A stretch of 64,000 nucleotides of DNA from Larix kaempferi (taxonomy: Eukaryota > Streptophyta > Pinopsida > Pinales > Pinaceae): contig BSBM01000964.1 of assembly GCA_027924585.1 (NCBI GenBank), positions 6,045,501 to 6,109,500 on the forward strand, read 5' to 3'. Made by a program: the position numbers and the translations under genes. The stretch's first letter is position 1; each line of letters begins with the position of its first letter. This document shows positions 43,501 through 54,267 of the stretch, piece by piece. The notes beneath the pieces were generated by a model, which did not search any database, was not told where the DNA came from, and worked only from the letters and a program-made list of their open reading frames with translations.

Positions 43501-43760
43501 AGGCATACAGCACGTACAGGAGTGAGTGTGGCGGAGAGGGCACTTGGCATTTGTAAATAATTTGATAAATTATTTTAAACAATATGTGTCGTTTGAATTT
43601 AAAGCTGCCCGTGAGTTAACACAGCAAATCTGAGTGCTTCATCAATGCACCAGACGAAGCATATTCTTCTATCATTAAAATCTAACCATTGAATATTAAA
43701 AATGCAATAAATCACCCACCCCAGACCCACCCCCAAAAGTTAAAAGAATACGCCTATCGA
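40501..43760. other. Gene-like but unassigned stretch
   Basis: Higher complexity and G+C than its surroundings, with several short local duplications: TTGGTATAGGAAATGGAAGA at about 40559 and 40601; GATCATCAAGCGATCT at about 42225 and 42256; ACATTTAGTCCAGGGCTG at about 42504 and 42531. On the minus strand TTTTCTTTTGCAG followed by GTCCAAGAAAAGG (about 43145-43118) resembles an intron acceptor and exon start. At 43370-43550 there is a G+C-rich patch. These hints would fit exons or untranslated regions of a host gene, but no protein was recognised and no gene model is claimed. Confidence 0.3.
42680..42898 (+). CDS. Unrecognised 72-aa ORF
   Basis: Starts MKMAMQGPRYNETIVKKMKK and ends SVRHGSFI. 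The upstream in-frame codons (KKFKPVK) are also open, so it could be part of an exon. Basic N-terminal half, hydrophobic C-terminal half (LLLHTGLGDLFAGFGVFDFL). I do not recognise it. Frames on the opposite strand over the same DNA are about as long, so coding status is uncertain. Confidence 0.2.
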   Translation: MKMAMQGPRYNETIVKKMKKMQKLYLHDAANVGDRKKPVLLLHTGLGDLFAGFGVFDFLAIWDVSVRHGSFI

Positions 43761-44571
43761 AAAGTGTGATGAGAAATCTTGAAAAGATTTGATATGTTGG
43801 AATGTACAACCATGGACACTCTCATGGGTTCCGACTTGAAACTGTTAGCAGACGACTCATGAGAGTTAGTGGATGTAACTCTGTACATACAGAATATTTG
43901 GTCATTGATGTATCTAACGAAATACCAGGCCAGATATATGCTATGCTGTGAACACCTTGAGTCAGTATCTAGTGGAAACTAGATGTGTTCACCTGATAGT
44001 AGCAAAGCATATGATGAGGTACCTAAAGGGTACGATAGACTTTGGTCTATGTTGTCTTGAAGATCATGACTTCAGATTGTATGGCTACACAAGATGTTGA
44101 TTTGGGCAGGAAGTGTATTAGATAGGAAGAGCACATCGGGTGGATGTTATTGTTTGGGATTTGCCATGATCTCGTGGTTTAGCAGAAAGTAGTCAAGTGT
44201 GCCTCTCAGCACAGCTGAAGCAAAATATATAGCTACCTGCTATGCTAGTTGCAAAGTGGTATGGCTTCGGAAGTCATTATCAGGATTGTTTGACTTAGAG
44301 GTGGACTCCACTATGATCCTATGTGACAACCAGAGTTGTATCAAGATGACAGAGAATCAAGTGTTCCTGATATGTCAAAGAAAATAGAGATCCGATTATT
44401 TTATATACGGGATATGGTGCAGAAAGGAGCTATCAAAGCTCGAGTATACGAGCAGTGACGAACAAATTGCTGATGTGTTGATCAAACCTCTGTCTCGAGT
44501 AAAGTTTAAGTATTTTCGAGACAATCTTGGTGTAGTTCAGAAAGACCCTCCTCGAAAGGGGGAGTGATATG
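43761..44571 (+). pseudogene. Copia RT/RNase H remnant, copy B
   Basis: Duplicate of 17355-18159, with extra or missing single bases that add frameshifts: AACGAAATACC for AACGAATACC, GATTTGGGCAGG for GATTGGGCAGG, GTTCCTGATATG for GTTCCATGATATG, and CAAAGCTCG for CAAGCTCG. The RNase H frame from 44199 ends early at 44387 (ICQRK) because of these. Confidence 0.85.
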
Positions 44572-44689
44572 GTCGCTGATGATGAGATTTCCCTCATCGA
44601 GAGTGAGGTCAATGATGTGGTTACCTATATTGGTGATGCCGACAGTGAGGTTTGTGAATGGTCCCTTAGACAGGGTCTAAGTTGACGAG

Positions 44690-44837
44690 GGGGATTGCAT
44701 CATCCTTGAACACATGTTCTAAAAGGATCCGTAGACATATGTCTCCGAGAAAGAGAGGGATTGCATCATCCTTGAACACATGTTCTAAAAGGATCTGTAG
44801 ACATATGTCTCCGAGAATGTGGTCCCTAGTGGGCAAG
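44690..44837 (+). repeat. Hairpin repeat class 1 units, copy B
   Basis: Duplicate of 18285-18428 with minor indels, ending GGGCAAG before the gypsy LTR. Confidence 0.88.
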
Positions 44838-47800
44838 TGTTAGGAACCTATGTCAACCCTTCTCTTTACTATGTTAGTATATTGTTGTTGGACGCATATG
44901 CTTTGTAAGTCATCCCGTAGTATTTGTTGATCCGTAGTTTATATTAGCCCATAGTATTGACCCATAGTATTGGACGCATATGCTTTGTAAGTCGTCCTAT
45001 AGTATTATATGTCCCATGGTTTTGACTCATAGTATTGGGCATAGACTTAGTATATAAGTGTGTGTTGAGGTCCATTGAAGGCACCGTGAAGTTAATTGTA
45101 TTGAGCTTGCTCAAAGGAGGTTGCCCCCTCGAAGTGGCCCGTGATCAATATAAAAGTGATTCTGTCCTATTATTTCTACTATTTCGCATATTCTTAATAA
45201 TTAATTGTTGCAGGTGCATCACATCTGGTATCAGAGCACTTTCCTTGGCACAAGTGGGAAATTTTTTTTTTTTTTTTGGAGAGGCGACTTTCAGATCAAT
45301 TTCTGAAAATTTATGCACAAAATCAGAAGATACCGATTGCATATCTGAATTCTTCTTTCAAAAATACGCAGTTTCTAAAAAAAAATCATCTCATTTGGAG
45401 TTCTAAAAGTGGAGATATCGCGGATTTAAAATCAGCAATTTTTCAGAATTTTGGTGACGGCCGCGGAAATTGCGGTGAGAAAATATTTTGACCGAGTGCC
45501 CAGATTTCTATCCGCTTTCATGAGTAGAAGCAGATGTGGTTGTTCCAGTTCCAGAAAACATGCTATAATAGCGATTCTGAGCAATATAGATCCAAGTTTT
45601 TGAACATTGGGTGGAATTTCTGCCCCAACATTTTTTCTGTTGCAGGTTCGGATTTGGGAATAATCCCTATCCGCTTAACTGTGGGAAGTACTTGGGCATA
45701 AGCCCATAAAAATCATTGTGAGGAGTACCACAGGAACCCCGAAGTAGCTGGCCTGTTGAGAGGACCTGCCAGCGAAAAGGGCAACGACCCCTACCTGATT
45801 GACTAGTTCCCACCCGTGAGGTAAACCAAGAGCCGTCGTTTGTGGCAAAGCGGTTATCAGTTTTACCTGAGCCACTGAGTGAGAGGTACTGCCCCAATAC
45901 GCAAGCCGTCAGACAACATTGGTGGCCGAGTGAAAACCCTGAACTGTTAGGAAGCCGCACATACCTGGGGTCCATATCTACTTTCAGCTGAACTATTGTC
46001 GATCACTGCTGTGCCATTTCAGATCAATTTTGCAAGCCATTCCAGATCCAGTCATTCGACGTTGTTCCAGAGTCCTTCTGAGCCGTAGCCACTCCAGTCT
46101 ATAAAAATAAAAAATAAAAAAAAATCAGTTCTTCCTCCATATCTCCCTTGTTTTACCTCTGTTTCCCTTGAAATTTTCAGGGAACCCGTGTCATTCCATT
46201 CTGCATATTTCATTCCTGAGGACCCTATCCTCAATTCTCCTTCCTACAGCCCAAAATCTCACATTTGCCTATTTTTAGGGTTTGCCATAACTTCCTCAGA
46301 TTTCACCCCATCACCTTCAAATTTTACCACAGAGTTCCTTTCCGAATTCTACTTCTTTGTTCCCCTTTGCCAAATTTTCCCATTCTTTCACCCTGCTTCT
46401 GAAATCCTCATTTTTGCTTCCCTGTCTATCCAACAGTGTCCAAAACCTAGTCAAACCCCAATTATCCTTCTGATTTTTTCCCAAATTCCAACTTTTCCCT
46501 TACTGAAGTAGTTCCTGTTTTTGTTTTCCTACCCAGTTAACCAAAAAAAAAACAAAAAAAACTCTTGTTATGGTTGTCACCTATGCAGGAGCACACACCA
46601 TGGAGGAAGCACTGGAAGCCATCCAAACCAAACTCCAAGATCTGGATGAAAAATTTCTCAGCCTCCATCTGCAGCATTCAGCCATGAACAATACCAGACA
46701 GCCAGAATCTTTTGCAGCCACCGGGTTCTCGACAGCCAGAATCTTTTGCAGCCACCGGGTTCTCTGCTTCTAGCAATTTTCGTGGGCCGAAGCTTGATTT
46801 TCCTCGCTTCAATGGTACTGATCCGACTGGATGGATATACCGAGCAGAACAATATTTCAGTCTGCATAATACTATTGATGTTAAGAAAGTTCCACTTGCA
46901 TCCTTTCATTTGGAACAGGAAGCCCTTCAATGGTACCGTTGGTACATCAAAGCTCATCCCGAGCCAAACTGGACAGATTTTTGCCAACTCATTTTGCCAC
47001 GATTTGGTCCTAGTGCTTTTGACGACTTCATAGGAGCACTCACTAAACTTCACCAAACTGGCACAGTGAGAGAGTATCAGATGGAATTTGAGAAACTAGC
47101 CAATCACACAGAAGGATTGTCTGATGAATTCTACAGGAGTTGTTTTATCAGTGGTCTCAAGGATGAAATCAGCTCAGAGGTCAAAATGTTTTGTCCCAAC
47201 ACAATGATGGAAGTCCTAGGGTTGGCTAAGTTGGTCGAGGACAAGATCGCAGCTCAACAACGCTCCAAACCCACCTTTGTTCCCTTCAGAAATATGGGTT
47301 CCCAATGACCTCCCATCACGCCTGCTCCTCAACCAACTCCTATCAAGCATTTGTCTGAAATAGAAATGCAGGCACGTCGAGAAAAAGGGCTTTGCTATAA
47401 TTGTGATGAGAAATTCACTCGGGGACATAGACATGTTCAACAAAAGCTCTATCTCTTGGATGTGGATTCTCTACCTGCCTTAGAACTTGGTGAAGAAGCT
47501 ACAGATACATTAGATGATCCGGTCGACATGCAACACCCGCCTGTTGACACCCCATCTCAGGACGACCCACCCGAGATCTCTCTCCATGCTGTAACCGGCG
47601 TCACCACCCCACAAACAATGCGGGTTAGGGGATACTTCAAGAAGCTCCCTTTTACTATACTCATTGATTCTGGTAGCACTCATAACTTTATTGACCCTCG
47701 AATTGCCAAACAGGCTGATTGTTTTGTCCATCCTTGCTCCAACTTTGAAGTCACAGTTGCCAATGGGGGCACCTTACCTTGCAAGGGGAAGTGTCACAAT

Positions 47801-48949
47801 GTGCGTATCTCTATGGCAGATTATAAGCTACGCTCTGACATGTTTTCCTTGCCCTTAGGCGGATGTGATGTGGTTTTGGGCATTCAATGGTTATGCACAC
47901 TTGGCCCCATCTTATGGCATTTTGCTGAACTTTGGATGCAGTTTAAAGTCAATGGGGCACAACACAAATTTAGGGGCTTACAACCAGGGTCTCTCTGCAT
48001 CATTAGTTCACATCGCCTGGAAAAAATCCTTAAGAAGAATTCACATGGTGTCATCGCTCAGCTTAATTCCATTCAGATGCACCCATCAATAGTCTCCACT
48101 ACTCCCTTGGATAGATATGCAGGTATCTTTGTTGAACCAATGAGCTTGTTTCCTTCAAGAGACCTTTCCGGTAAGAATGTAGCCACATCTACTTCTCAGC
48201 AGGAAATTATCGCTATTTTGCATGCAGTACAGAAGTGGCAGCCATACCTATTAGGAAATTATTTCTGCATCAAGACTGATCTCCCAAGTCTAAAAAATTT
48301 TCTGGAACAATGGATCTCCTCCCTAACACACATGCAATGGGTTATCCAACTCATGGGTTATCCCTATGTGATCACTTACAAGAAGGGTAAGGACAATATG
48401 GTGGAAGATGCTCCTTCTCGCACAATTGATGACCCAGTTTCTCTTACAGCTCTTTCTCTGCTTGTTCCAAATTGGTTGCAATATGTTCAACGGGGCTATC
48501 TCTTCTATGAACTCCATGCTTCTTCATCAATAGGGCACTTTGGGTTATGCAAAATGTATGACCAGGAACAATGTAACTTCTTTTGGCCAGGACTAAAAAT
48601 GACAATTCAACAGATGGTGGCTAACGATGATACTTTCCAAGTCAACAAGGGGGAACCGACACTCCTTTTGGGATTGATCAAACCCTTGCCCATCCCTACA
48701 CAGCTTTGGCCAACTATTTCTATGGATTTCCTAGCAACACTCTGGTGGTACAATACCACATCTCAAAGGACACCATATGAAGCAATCTATGGACAAACAC
48801 CGCCAGTTCTTCTTCCAAACACCCTTAGTAGCTCCCCAGTTCAGGAAATTGACTCGGTTCTTCGAAACCGCGATCAGATTCTTCTCATTTTACAGGACAA
48901 TCTTCACATGGCCAGAATTCGCCGGAAACAACAAGCCGATCAGCACCGT
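44838..48949 (+). mobile_element. Gypsy non-autonomous element, copy B, 3'-truncated
   Basis: Equivalent of 18429-22498. 5' LTR 44838-45223 (386 bp, one extra C), primer site, leader, gag and deleted pol are present. It ends inside the integrase C-terminal region at CAGCACCGT, where it is joined to copia RNase H. There is no 3' LTR. The 5' LTR carries the same 5'-LTR-specific bases as copy A (AAGTCATCCCG), showing it was copied after LTR divergence. Confidence 0.92.
46570..47308 (+). pseudogene. gypsy gag, copy B, broken by a 34-bp duplication
   Basis: Same protein as 20153-20857 but a tandem 34-bp duplication (GACAGCCAGAATCTTTTGCA...GTTCTC, two units from about 46698) shifts the frame. The N-terminal frame runs off to a stop at 46773, and the remainder (46712-47308) is open in the original frame from RQPESFAATGF on. 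The UGA at the end is the same as in copy A. Confidence 0.88.
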
Positions 48950-49006
48950 GGTTTAGCAGAAAGTAGTCAAGTGTGCCTCTCAGCACAGCTGAAGCAAAAT
49001 ATATAG
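47351..49006 (+). pseudogene. Chimeric deleted pol, copy B (551 codons)
   Basis: Matches the 580-aa pol of copy A through RRKQQADQHR (about residue 533), including the missing RT and integrase core. It then crosses the duplication junction into copia RNase H DNA in the wrong frame (GLAESSQVCLSAQLKQNI) and stops. The last 18 residues are therefore not a domain. Knuckle residue 28 is His here (GHRHVQ) where A and C have Arg and active relatives have Cys. Other private changes include V54L and M286I. Confidence 0.88.
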
Positions 49007-49341
49007 CTACCTGCTATGCTAGTTGCAAAGTGGTATGGCTTCGGAAGTCATTATCAGGATTGTTTGACTTAGAGGTGGACTCCACTATGATCCTATGTGA
49101 CAACCAGAGTTGTATCAAGATGACAGAGAATCAAGTGTTCCATGATATGTCAAAGAAAATAGAGATCCGATTATTTTATATACGGGATATGGTGCAGAAA
49201 GGAGCTATCAAGCTCGAGTATACGAGCAGTGACGAACAAATTGCTGATGTGTTGATCAAACCTCTGTCTCGAGTAAAGTTTAAGTATTTTCGAGACAATC
49301 TTGGTGTAGTTCAGAAAGACCCCCCTCGAAAGGGGGAGTGA
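48950..49341 (+). pseudogene. Copia RNase H, copy C, 5'-truncated by the junction
   Basis: Begins at GGTTTAGCAG, the equivalent of 17768, so the first catalytic Asp region is absent. Open from Met 48973 (MPLSTAEAKYIA) to the TGA at 49341 with the remaining acidic residues intact. Confidence 0.85.
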
Positions 49342-49466
49342 TATGGTCGCTGATGATGAGATTTCCCTCATCGAGAGTGAGGTCAATGATGTGGTTACCT
49401 ATATTGGTGATGCCGACAGTGAGGTTTGTGAATGGTCCTTAGACAGGGTCTAAGTTGACGAGGGGA

Positions 49467-49610
49467 TTGCATCATCCTTGAACACATGTTCTAAAAGGAT
49501 CCGTAGACATATGTCTCCGAGAAAGAAGAGGGATTGCATCATCCTTGAACACATGTTCTAAAAGGATCTGTAGACATATGTCTCCGAGAATGTGGTCCCT
49601 AGTGGGCAAG
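49467..49610 (+). repeat. Hairpin repeat class 1 units, copy C
   Basis: Duplicate of 18285-18428; two units, then GCAAG (49606-49610). Confidence 0.9.
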
Positions 49611-49995
49611 TGTTAGGAACCTATGTCAACCCTTCTCTTTACTATGTTAGTATATTGTTGTTGGACGCATATGCTTTGTAAGTCATCCCGTAGTATTTGT
49701 TGATCCGTAGTTTATATTAGCCCATAGTATTGACCCATAGTATTGGACGCATATGCTTTGTAAGTCGTCCTATAGTATTATATGTCCCATGGTTTTGACT
49801 CATAGTATTGGGCATAGACTTAGTATATAAGTGTGTGTTGAGGTCATTGAAGGCACCGTGAAGTTAATTGTATTGAGCTTGCTCAAAGGAGGTTGCCCCC
49901 TCGAAGTGGCCCGTGATCAATATAAAAGTGATTCTGTCCTATTATTTCTACTATTTCGCATATTCTTATTAATTAATTGTTGCAGGTGCATCACA
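49611..49995 (+). repeat. 5' LTR of gypsy copy C
   Basis: 385 bp, same 5'-specific bases as 18429-18813. Primer site TGGTATCAGAGC follows at 49998. Confidence 0.95.
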
Positions 49996-51334
49996 TCTGG
50001 TATCAGAGCACTTTCCTTGGCACAAGTGGGAATTTTTTTTTTTTTTTGGAGAGGCGACTTTCAGATCAATTTCTGAAAATTTATGCACAAAATCAGAAGA
50101 AACCGATTGCATATCTGAATTCTTCTTTCAAAAATACGCAGTTTCAAAAAAAAAATCATCTCATTTGGAGTTCTAAAAGTGGAGATATCGCGGATTTAAA
50201 ATCAGCAATTTTTCAGAATTTTGGTGACGGCCGCGGAAATTGCGGTGAGAAAATATTTTGACCGAGTGCCCAGATTTCTATTCCGCTTTCATGAGTAGAA
50301 GCAGAGTGGTTGTTCCAGTTCTAGAAACATGCTATAATAGCGATTCTGAGCAATATAGATCCAGTTTTTGAACATTGGGTGGAATTTCTGCCCAAATTTT
50401 TTCTGTTGCAGGTTCGGATTTGGGAATAATCCCTATCCGCTTAACTGTGGGAAGTACTTGGGCATAAGCCCTAAAAATCATTGTGAGGAGTACCACAGGA
50501 ACCCCGAAGTAGCTGGCCTATTGAGAGGACCTGCCAGCGAAAAGGGCAACGACCCCTACCTGATTGACTAGTTCCCACCCGTGAGGTAAACCAAGAGCCG
50601 TCGTTTGTGGCAAAGCGGTTATCAGTTTTACCTGAGCCGTGGAGTGAGGGGTACTGCCCCAATACGCAAGCCGTCAGACAACATTGGTGGCCGAGTGAAA
50701 ACCCTGAACTGTTAGGAAGCCGCACATACCTGGGGTCCATATCTACTTTCAGCTGAACTATTGTCGATCACTGCTGTGCCGTTTCAGATCAATTTTGCAA
50801 GCCATTCCAGATCCAGTCATTCGGCGTTGTTCCAGAGTCCTTCTGAGCCGTAGCCACTCCAGTCTATAAAAATAAAAAATAAAAAAAAAATCAGTTCTTC
50901 CTCCATATCTCCCTTGTTTTACCTCTGTTTCCCTTGAAATTTTCAGGGAACCCCTGTCATTCCATTCTGCATATTTCATTCCTGAGGACCCTATCCTCAA
51001 TTCTCCTTCCTACAGCCCAAAATCTCACATTTGCCTATTTTTAGGGTTTGCCATAACTTCCTCAGATTTCACCCCATCACCTTTAAATTTTACCACAGAG
51101 TTCCTTTCCGAATTCTACTTCTTTGTTCCCCTTTGCCAAATTTTCCCATTCTTTCACCCTGCTTCTGAAATCCTCATTTTTGCTTCCCTGTCTATCCAGC
51201 AGTGTCCAAAACCTAGTCAAACCCCAATTATCCTTCTGATTTTTTCCCAAATCCAACTTTTCCCTTACTGAAGTAGTTCCTGTTTTTGTTTTCCTACCCA
51301 GTTAACCAAAAAAAAAACAAAAAAAACTCTGGTT

Positions 51335-52039
51335 ATGGTTGTCACCTGTGCAGGAGCACACACCATGGACGAAGCACTGGCAGCCATCCAAACCAAACTC
51401 CAAGAGCTGGATGAAAAATTTCTCAGCCTCCATCTACAGCATTCAGCCATGAACAATACCAGACAGCCAGAATCTTTTGCAGCCACCGGGTTCTCTGCTT
51501 CTAGCAATTTTCGTGGGCCGAAGCTTGATTTTCCTCGCTTCAATGGTACTGATCCGACTGGATGGATATACCGAGCAGAACAATATTTCAGTCTGCATAA
51601 TACTATTGATGTTCAGAAAGTTCCACTTGCATCCTTTCATTTGGAACAGGAAGCCCTTCAATGGTACCGTTGGTACATCAAAGCTCATCCCGAGCCAAAC
51701 TGGACAGATTTTTGCCAACTCATTTTGCCACGATTTGGTCCTAGTGCTTTTGACGACTTCATAGGAGCACTCACTAAACTTCACCAAACTGGCACAGTGA
51801 GAGAGTATCAGATGGAATTTGAGAAACTAGCTAATCACACAGAAGGATTGTCTGATGAATTCTACAGGAGTTGTTTTATCAGTGGTCTCAAGGATGAAAT
51901 CAGCTCAGAGGTCAAAATGTTTTGTCCCAACACAATGATGGAAGTCCTAGGGTTGGCTAAGTTGGCCGAGGACAAGATCGCAGCTCAACAACGCTCCAAA
52001 CCCACCTTTGTTCCCTTCAGAAATATGGGTTCCCAATGA
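51335..52039 (+). CDS. gypsy gag protein, copy C (234 aa)
   Basis: Intact frame nearly identical to copy A; the visible difference is MDEAL for MEEAL near residue 11. Same UGA stop (52037-52039) with the frame continuing into pol. All motifs are as in copy A. Confidence 0.9.
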   Translation: MVVTCAGAHTMDEALAAIQTKLQELDEKFLSLHLQHSAMNNTRQPESFAATGFSASSNFRGPKLDFPRFNGTDPTGWIYRAEQYFSLHNTIDVQKVPLASFHLEQEALQWYRWYIKAHPEPNWTDFCQLILPRFGPSAFDDFIGALTKLHQTGTVREYQMEFEKLANHTEGLSDEFYRSCFISGLKDEISSEVKMFCPNTMMEVLGLAKLAEDKIAAQQRSKPTFVPFRNMGSQ

Positions 52040-52081
52040 CCTCCCATCACGCCTGCTCCTCAACCAACTCCTATCAAGCAT

Positions 52082-53824
52082 TTGTCTGAAATAGAAATGC
52101 AGGCACGTCGAGAAAAAGGGCTTTGCTATAATTGTGATGAGAAATTCACTCGGGGACATAGACGTGTTCAACAAAAGCTCTATCTCTTGGATGTGGATTC
52201 TCTACCTGCCTTAGAACTTGGTGAAGAAGCTACAGATACAGTAGATGATCTGGTCGACATGCAACACCCGCCTGTTGACACCCCATCTCAGGACGACCCA
52301 CCCGAGATCTCTCTCCATGCTGTAACCGGCGTCACCACCCCACAAACAATGCGGGTTAGGGGATACTTCAAGAAGCTCCCTTTTACTATACTCATTGATT
52401 CTGGTAGCACTCATAACTTTATTGACCCTCGAATTGCCAAACAGGCTGATTGTTTTGTCCATCCTTTCTCCAACTTTGAAGTCACAGTTGCCAATGGGGG
52501 CACCTTACCTTGCAAGGGGAAGTGTCACAATGTGCGTATCTCTATGGCAGATTATAAGCTACGCTCTGACATGTTTTCCTTGCCCTTAGGCGGATGTGAT
52601 GTGGTTTTGGGCATTCAATGGTTATGCACACTTGGCCCCATCTTATGGGATTTTGCTGAACTTTGGATGCAGTTTAAAGTCAATGGGGCACAACACAAAT
52701 TTAGGGGCTTACAACCAGGGTCTCTCTGCATCATCAGTTCACATCGCCTGGAAAAAATCCTTAAGAAGAATTCACATGGTGTCATCGCTCAGCTTAATTC
52801 CATTCAGATGCACCCATCAATAGTCTCCACTACTCCCTTGGATAGATATGCAGGTATCTTTGTTGAACCAATGAGCTTGTTTCCTTCAAGAGACCTTTCC
52901 GGTAAGAATGTAGCCACATCTACTTCTCAGCAGGAAATGATCGCTATTTTGCATGCAGTACAGAAGTGGCAGCCATACCTATTAGGAAATTATTTCTGCA
53001 TCAAGACTGATCTCCCAAGTCTAAAAAAATTTCTGGAACAATGGATCTCCTCCCTAACACACATGCAATGGGTTATCCAACTCATGGGTTATCCCTATGT
53101 GATCACTTACAAGAAGGGTAAGGACAATATGGTGGAAGATGCTCCTTCTCGCACAATTGATGACCCAGTTTCTCTTACAGCTCTTTCTCTGCTTGTTCCA
53201 AATTGGTTGCAATATGTTCAACGGGGCTATCTCTTCTATGAACTCCATGCTTCTTCATCAATAGGGCACTTTGGGTTATGCAAAATGTATGACCAGGAAC
53301 AATGTAACTTCTTTTGGCCAGGACTAAAAATGACAATTCAACAGATGGTGGCTAACGATGATACTTTCCAAGTCAACAAGGGGGAACCCACACTCCTTTT
53401 GGGATTGATCAAACCCTTGCCCATCCCTACACAGCTTTGGCCAACTATTTCTATGGATTTCCTAGCAACACTCTGGTGGTACAATACCACATCTCAAAGG
53501 ACACCATATGAAGCAATCTATGGACAAACACCGCCAGTTCTTCTTCCAAACACCCTTAGTAGCTCCCCAGTTCAGGAAATTGACTCGGTTCTTCGAAACC
53601 GCGATCAGATTCTTCTCATTTTACAGGACAATCTTCACATGGCCAGAATTCGCCGGAAACAACAAGCCGATAAGCACCGTTATGAGCGCATTTTCCACGC
53701 AGCTGACAGGGTTCTTCTTCATCTACAACCTTCCAAGCAATCCTCCTTGACACTCCAAAGGCGTCAGTGGCCCAAAATGCAAACCGAGGATGCTACGGGT
53801 GAACCACTCCTTCAGATTCTGTAG
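52082..53824 (+). CDS. Deleted gypsy pol, copy C (580 aa)
   Basis: Same architecture as copy A: imperfect knuckle (Arg28), protease DSGS, no RT, RNase H, integrase zinc region without its CxxC, core deleted. Differences from A include P57L, S129F, R171G, I255R, N316K and Q506R. It shares G171, R255 and R506 with copy B, which supports B and C being the closer pair. The frame is open to the same stop. Confidence 0.9.
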   Translation: MSEIEMQARREKGLCYNCDEKFTRGHRRVQQKLYLLDVDSLPALELGEEATDTVDDLVDMQHPPVDTPSQDDPPEISLHAVTGVTTPQTMRVRGYFKKLPFTILIDSGSTHNFIDPRIAKQADCFVHPFSNFEVTVANGGTLPCKGKCHNVRISMADYKLRSDMFSLPLGGCDVVLGIQWLCTLGPILWDFAELWMQFKVNGAQHKFRGLQPGSLCIISSHRLEKILKKNSHGVIAQLNSIQMHPSIVSTTPLDRYAGIFVEPMSLFPSRDLSGKNVATSTSQQEMIAILHAVQKWQPYLLGNYFCIKTDLPSLKKFLEQWISSLTHMQWVIQLMGYPYVITYKKGKDNMVEDAPSRTIDDPVSLTALSLLVPNWLQYVQRGYLFYELHASSSIGHFGLCKMYDQEQCNFFWPGLKMTIQQMVANDDTFQVNKGEPTLLLGLIKPLPIPTQLWPTISMDFLATLWWYNTTSQRTPYEAIYGQTPPVLLPNTLSSSPVQEIDSVLRNRDQILLILQDNLHMARIRRKQQADKHRYERIFHAADRVLLHLQPSKQSSLTLQRRQWPKMQTEDATGEPLLQIL

Positions 53825-53877
53825 CAATTTCTCCAACCAAAGCTTTGAGGACAAAGCTTTTTCTAAGGGAGAGGGGA

Positions 53878-54262
53878 TGTTAGGAACCTATGTCAACCCT
53901 TCTCTTTACTATGTTAGTATATTGTTGTTGGACGCATATGCTTTGTAAGTCGTCCCGTAGTATCTGTTGATCCGTAGTTTATATTAGCCCATAGTATTGA
54001 CCCATAGTATTGGACGCATATGCTTTGTAAGTCGTCCTGTAGTATTATATGTCCCATGGTTTTGACTCATAGTATTGGGCATAGACTTAGTATATAAGTG
54101 TGTGTTGAGGTCATTGAAGGCACCGTGAAGTTAATTGTATTGAGCTTGCTCAAAGGAGGTTGCCCCCTCGAAGTGGCCCGTGATCAATATAAAAGCGATT
54201 CTATCCTATTATTTCTGCTATTTCGCATATTCTTATTAATTAATTGTTGCAGGTGCATCACA
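53878..54262 (+). repeat. 3' LTR of gypsy copy C
   Basis: 385 bp, carries the 3'-specific bases of 22696-23080 (AAGTCGTCCCG, AAAAGCGATTC). Confidence 0.95.
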
Positions 54263-54267
54263 GCAAG

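Larger units (their letters stand above)
49611..54262 (+). mobile_element. Gypsy non-autonomous element, copy C, complete
   Basis: Equivalent of 18429-23080 at an offset of 31182. LTRs are 49611-49995 and 53878-54262, with GCAAG on both sides (49606-49610, 54263-54267). The LTR-specific bases match those of copy A LTR by LTR, so this is a segmental duplicate. Confidence 0.95.

Noticed and set aside
47351-49006. 551-codon frame as a novel fusion protein
   Set aside because: The last 18 codons read copia RNase H DNA in the wrong frame after a duplication junction.
44838-54262. Copies B and C of the gypsy element as independent new insertions
   Set aside because: Flanking copia sequence, target duplication and LTR-specific differences are all duplicated with them, so they were copied as part of a larger segment.
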